Of a stretch of 64,000 nt of DNA, positions 59,801 to 64,000 are shown one piece after another. Source of the stretch: Sipunculus nudus (lineage: Eukaryota; Annelida; Sipuncula; Golfingiida; Sipunculidae); NCBI GenBank assembly GCA_026874595.1, contig CM049307.1:62216370-62280369 (forward strand), read 5' to 3'. The notes beneath the pieces were generated by a model. It saw only the letters and a list, made by a program, of their open reading frames with translations. It searched no databases and had not been told where the DNA came from. The position numbers and the translations under genes are program-made. Positions within the stretch are counted from its first letter, which is position 1, and every line of letters starts with the position of its first letter.

Positions 59801-62800
59801 ATATTTAGCCTTGCTTCTCAATTTTTAGCTATAGTACATCTTTACTATGTTCAGGACCACAGAAGGATTTCTCATGCTATTACCTGAACAATTTTTATGT
59901 TTGAAGTGTTTATTTTATATTAACTCTATAATATTATTGTTAATCTACAATAACACACATATTTTATGCAATACTATGGTAGTCTAACCACCGAGGCATA
60001 TCTAACAGGTACTGGCCATATAAGGGCATTATTTGGTGTTTGTGTACTAAATTTTTTTGTTATATCTCCAAACTACATAAATAATATACCTGACACAATA
60101 TCAGGGCATTATTTGATATCTATACTTTATTTAATTTTGGTAGCTCTGTAACATAGTCAAAATTAGAATGATCATATTGCCGTATTCAACACCTATAATG
60201 AGGGGAGTATCCTTACAGTTCATACCATAGTAATTCATGACCACAGGGACAGTGATATCTTTAATACAAGTGCAGTATCTTCATGGTATCTATAGAGTAT
60301 TTACTTGTGATATCTCTTAGTCAAAGAGATAAATAGAACAGGATGGTAGAGCATACTGGACCTCCACTTTGTGAGTTATACTATCTCTAAACAGCAGATA
60401 CCTGTCCAACAAAATACTAGGCAAGCTATAGTCCATTTCACCACCTGCTGTCCACCTGTTTTTTGTAGATGATTTGCTTATAAGTTTATATTTTTCAATA
60501 ATTTCCAAGAAAACAGTATATGGAAGTGACAACCTTATATGGCAATTAAGAATTTTACTGTAAATCCCCCGTTTATGTTTCACAACATTTTAGTCTCTTT
60601 ATCATGATCTGGCAGATATTATGTGTCCCTCCATAAGCAGCCATCTTTGTTTTAGCTGGTTATATTTTTTAGAGTGTTTACATGAGATCATCCAATCAGC
60701 AGCTTTCAGTTGAGGTTGTTTTTGCATGTGACCAGTGACCTTGACCGCCATAAGTGGGTCTGATATGTTGTAAAATGTAGACTGATTTCTCATATTTTCA
60801 GAAAATTCTGTTTCTCAAATAAGGCGTAAGTTAGGTATTTAGTTACCTTGTTGAAAATTTGGTTCTTTAATCCTCTGCTCTACACTTTGTTTCCCTTGAA
60901 ACGTAAATAATAAAAATTTTCATAGCAAAAAACAGGTGGACATGAGGGGATGAAACGGACTATAGTATTTGGTATTTATAGAACGTGTATTAAAATGCCT
61001 ACTCCTTATATGTTAATGAATGCATCCTTTAACTAATTTGGTTTTCATTTTGTGGACACTTTGATAAAGAACAAATAAAATGAAAGCTGTATATGTAATA
61101 AGTCCACCTGTGGGACTGGCAGCTATAGTGGTCTTCATTCATGGGTGGTCTAAATTAGACATTAGTTATCACCAATCTGAATGCTTATAGTTAACCCAAA
61201 TGTGGTTCTGATAGACAGGTGGTCCTATTAGACAGATGATCTTCAGGCAGGTTTCCCTGTATACCAGATTAGCAATCCTACATATAATCATCTCTACTGA
61301 TAACAATGATATCTGAGGGGTACATTTTGCTCTCATTCTGATACTGATTTACATTACTATTACAAAACTCTCCTGTTTAATAAAAAAATAAAAGTTTTAG
61401 GCAAGAAAAATAAACATTATGGTTCTTGGGAGCTGCCTGGGTCAATTTTAACCCCTCGCATAAAAAATTGTTATTTTTATTTTCATCTTTCAAGAAGATA
61501 AAATAATACAATTTTGATAAGATTTCCTTTGTTATGTAGTACTTATACCTGTTTAGCAAAAAAATTCTGTTATTTTCATGCTTTTACCCTGATCATATGA
61601 CATTTTTATCAAAACATGAAAAAAAGGTAAAAAAATAAAATATCGCCTACCCACACTGTTTCTGAAAAAAATTGCCTGACATCCAAAACTTTTTTGGCCT
61701 AACAGGTTACATTTATCCCATGAACTGAATTTCCCCGATTACCATTATTACTTGCATGTGTCATAAATCATGCATTTGCATCCAATTAACTCCTCGCACA
61801 ACCTGTAACCATGGTTTTATCTTTCATTATTTCTGATGACTGAAGGCCACCATGGTTGTATTTGTATGCATGGACTGAAATCTGTTTTAACTTTTTTCCA
61901 GGATCTCTCATGATTTTTTTATTTAACACTAAATACAGAAGTCTGTTAATTATGAATTTGATTTACAATAATTGCGATTATTTTTTACAGTCACTTGCAT
62001 CTTAGTTATTAAACGCTATATATCTAACCAGCGTATTGTGGGAATGCTGGTCAAGATTCCTTAATGATGTCAGACTTTATGTTAATTCATGTCATATAAA
62101 CAGCAATTAATTTAAAAATCCAAATTTTATTTTATTCAAGTACAACGATGAGGTTGTGGGTTTGAGGAAATAGGTGCTATCAAATAACATTTATGTGTTT
62201 TGCTTGCATACATTAAACATAAACTTGTATTATTAGTATATAATGTAAAAAAGCTTAAAAAGAGCTGGCATTGCAATCTTGATAAGACTACATTTATAAG
62301 ACATATAGACAGTATGTTAGTATGTCAGTGACAGAATCTATGCATTTATACAGAGTATATACAATCATATATATCACAACATTACTTCATGGTTATATTA
62401 CACATAACCAGCGTCTTAGTGACCTGTTTTAAGTACACGCTGACCATGAGCGCCTTAATAAAAGATGAACTCGCTATATTTTTAAACATACATGAGCGTG
62501 GGAACCAATTTTCCTTTTCAACGTGAACCTTTTTTAGGACAGCCTGAAGGAAAGTTTTGATAGGTCCACTGAACAGATTTAGACGGTGACAGGAGAAGCT
62601 AACTGAACATGAATACATGCATAGTTAAATTTTCATAATGCATAAAGCTGAGGGGCCAGAAAATGTGGGTTGATATTTTCCTATGAGAGCATTTTACAGA
62701 TTTATTATATTAATGGGTTTCATATAATTGCAAACCAAGAGAATAGCAGAATACTATTTCATAAAACATAAAATGCATAACATCCTGTGATATTCTTATA

Positions 62801-63323
62801 GTTTGGAACCCCTGGTTCACAAAACCCTTGTTTGTTTAAGTGCCACCAGATGTCCTTGTTGAATCTGTTTGGATTTTTCCAGGAGGACCCCCCCCCACAT
62901 AATTTAAACAAAACGAGCAGCCTCAGCAGAGTGTGATCAATGCTGACTGACTTGTTTTTATAGAAGGTTCAAGGGATTATCATTAGTTAATAGACTTCAG
63001 ATATCAGAATAGGCCCCTTTAAGATTTTACATGACAACAGCAGCCAAACCAAACAATTAAATTAAACAATTATGTACAAGCTTTCTGATAAGGATCACCC
63101 ATCCACATGTTCCCAGTCATCACTCCTAATTTATACCTCCCTGACTCCAGTATTTGACCTGTGACAGTACTCAGCCCCAGAATTGGACATGCAGCCTTTG
63201 ATTTTTGGTCAATATTTAACCAACTATTAGTACTTTTTTCTGGTTGGATCCCATGCAGAAAAGGCTAGAGGCAAAAGGTTTTAAGAGTTTGTTAATGACT
63301 AATATATTATATGATGTACTTAC
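56900..63323. other. 6.4-kb intron or upstream region
   Basis: AT-rich. The only structure seen is the G/C-rich patch near 58.44-58.67 kb. Short ORFs have no coding character or splice-phase support. Confidence 0.6.
58438..58670. repeat. G-rich SINE-like dispersed repeat (diverged)
   Basis: A run of G, AAATCCAGGGAGGGAGAG, and AACCCCCAACCCCCCTGTCTG-like blocks separated by AT-rich sequence resemble the arrangement at 43.6 and 20.2 kb. Too diverged to define ends. Confidence 0.4.
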
Positions 63324-63358
63324 CTCCGTTCTTCCGACGTCGGGGTGGTGGCCATTTG
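63324..63358 (-). CDS. ANKFN1: ANKFN1-like candidate 5' exon (35 bp), alternative to the 56.6-kb exon
   Basis: On the minus strand a good acceptor (TTTTCTGTTCCAG) is followed by 35 bp and a consensus donor GTAAGT. The exon ends in phase 2 (AG), so it joins the exon at 53845-53720 in frame and gives MATTPTSEERR followed by LERSGSS. The ATG sits four bases into the exon, which fits either a first coding exon with a spliced 5' UTR or an internal exon of a longer product starting outside the window. Starting from this ATG the protein would be 1,047 residues. It is mutually exclusive with the 56.6-kb exon, which ends in the same phase. Confidence 0.6.
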
Positions 63359-63828
63359 CTGGAACAGAAAAGACATCCATGTGAGTGATGGCTGTGGACT
63401 GAACATTTTGCGTTAAAATCTCTTTAGTTTACTTTCAACACCTTATACATGTGTTAATGACCTTAATGGTGTGTATATCTATTCCATAAATACCACCGAG
63501 GATGTCGCATCTTGACCTCAATGTGTCCCATAACTTTCCCGAGTAATGTTGACCTGGCACCTTATAGTGACAAGCCATCCTGCTTAAAGTGTCCATATCA
63601 GACCATCTTATCAATAGTAACCTCGAGGACTATTAAAAGCTTAAATATGTACATATATAGCAAGCAATATGCACTGCAACTCTTCTTATCTCTGCCTATG
63701 AAGATGGAACAAGATTATGCATTCAATACTGTCTGTTTTTCTGTTAGTCAATATCTCTGTTTGCAAACAACATATTTAATGGTAAATATGGTTTGGTGTC
63801 TTGTGTATATGTGGAGGTGTTGTGGCAA

Positions 63829-64000
63829 GGATAACAGGTATAAAGATGAATTCCAACAGGTATAAAGATGAATTCCAACAGGTATAATGATGAATTCCAA
63901 CAGGTATAACAATGAATTCCAACAGGTCTAAAGATGAATTCCAACAGGTATAAAGATTATTTCCAACTGGTATAAAGATTCCAAAGGGTATAAAGATAAT
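63829..64000. repeat. 22-bp minisatellite at the window edge
   Basis: At least seven copies of AGGTATAAAGATGAATTCC followed by AAC, with small substitutions and shorter units at the right end; it continues past the window. ORFs on both strands here come from the repeat. Confidence 0.92.

Noticed and set aside
59334-60793. ORFs of 60-95 codons on both strands near 59-61 kb
   Set aside because: AT-driven composition, no domain, no splice-phase match to the gene.

Overview
This is eukaryotic, AT-rich, intron-rich DNA, most likely from a marine invertebrate and probably a bivalve mollusc. The pointers are many decayed tandem-repeat elements, (GACGGA)n tracts, G/C homopolymer-bearing dispersed repeats and long (TA)n arrays around a gene with small phase-compatible exons. 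The species is not identified. Almost all short open reading frames are noise in introns and repeats.

From 23,546 to at least 56,685, and probably to 63,358 or beyond, the minus strand carries one large gene. It is the ortholog of Drosophila wide awake (also banderuola) and of vertebrate ANKFN1/NMF9. I assembled 19 coding exons by hand from AG/GT boundaries. Every phase joins, and the sum is 3,306 bp including the stop (1,101 codons). Domain order is: basic Ser/Arg-rich N-terminus, two ankyrin repeats, a linker, one fibronectin type III domain, the conserved WAKE/NMF9 core, and a C-terminal Ras-association domain ending in a PDZ-ligand-like Thr-Thr-Val. A candidate poly(A) signal lies at 23,017-23,022.

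The most interesting feature is the number of possible 5' ends. Besides the first coding exon at 56.6 kb there is a 35-bp exon at 63.3 kb, a strong candidate first exon at 39.8-39.95 kb with a TATA box and CRE motifs upstream, a short one at 34.67-34.71 kb also with a TATA box, and a weaker one at 42.5 kb. Each splices in frame to the next downstream exon. Together they predict proteins with both ankyrin repeats, with about one, or with none, all sharing the FN3-core-RA part. This nested-promoter reading is an inference from sequence.

From 1 to about 22.6 kb the window is repeat territory. It holds a 3.1-kb element built of 17 copies of a ~180-bp monomer with a 1,061-bp higher-order duplication (1.15-4.29 kb). 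A 278-bp tandem family (10.2-12.6 kb) and a 337-bp family (14.0 and 20.7-21.8 kb) share an AGGTGGCGCCACCT-type palindrome and related tails. A 2.8-kb foldback element with 43-bp tandem repeats in its inverted arms (14,357-17,138) is flanked by a 6-bp direct repeat, sits in the tail of a 337-bp-family copy, and carries a Tigger/pogo-like MITE (15.54-16.39 kb). A tRNA-like SINE head lies near 19.35 kb. Two short minus-strand reading frames with AATAAA just after their stops (5.1 and 5.9 kb) might be terminal exons of an unknown gene, but support is weak.

The introns hold further minisatellites, a nearly identical 521-bp tandem duplication (49.46-50.50 kb) and G/C-rich dispersed repeats. A 22-bp minisatellite runs off the right edge.
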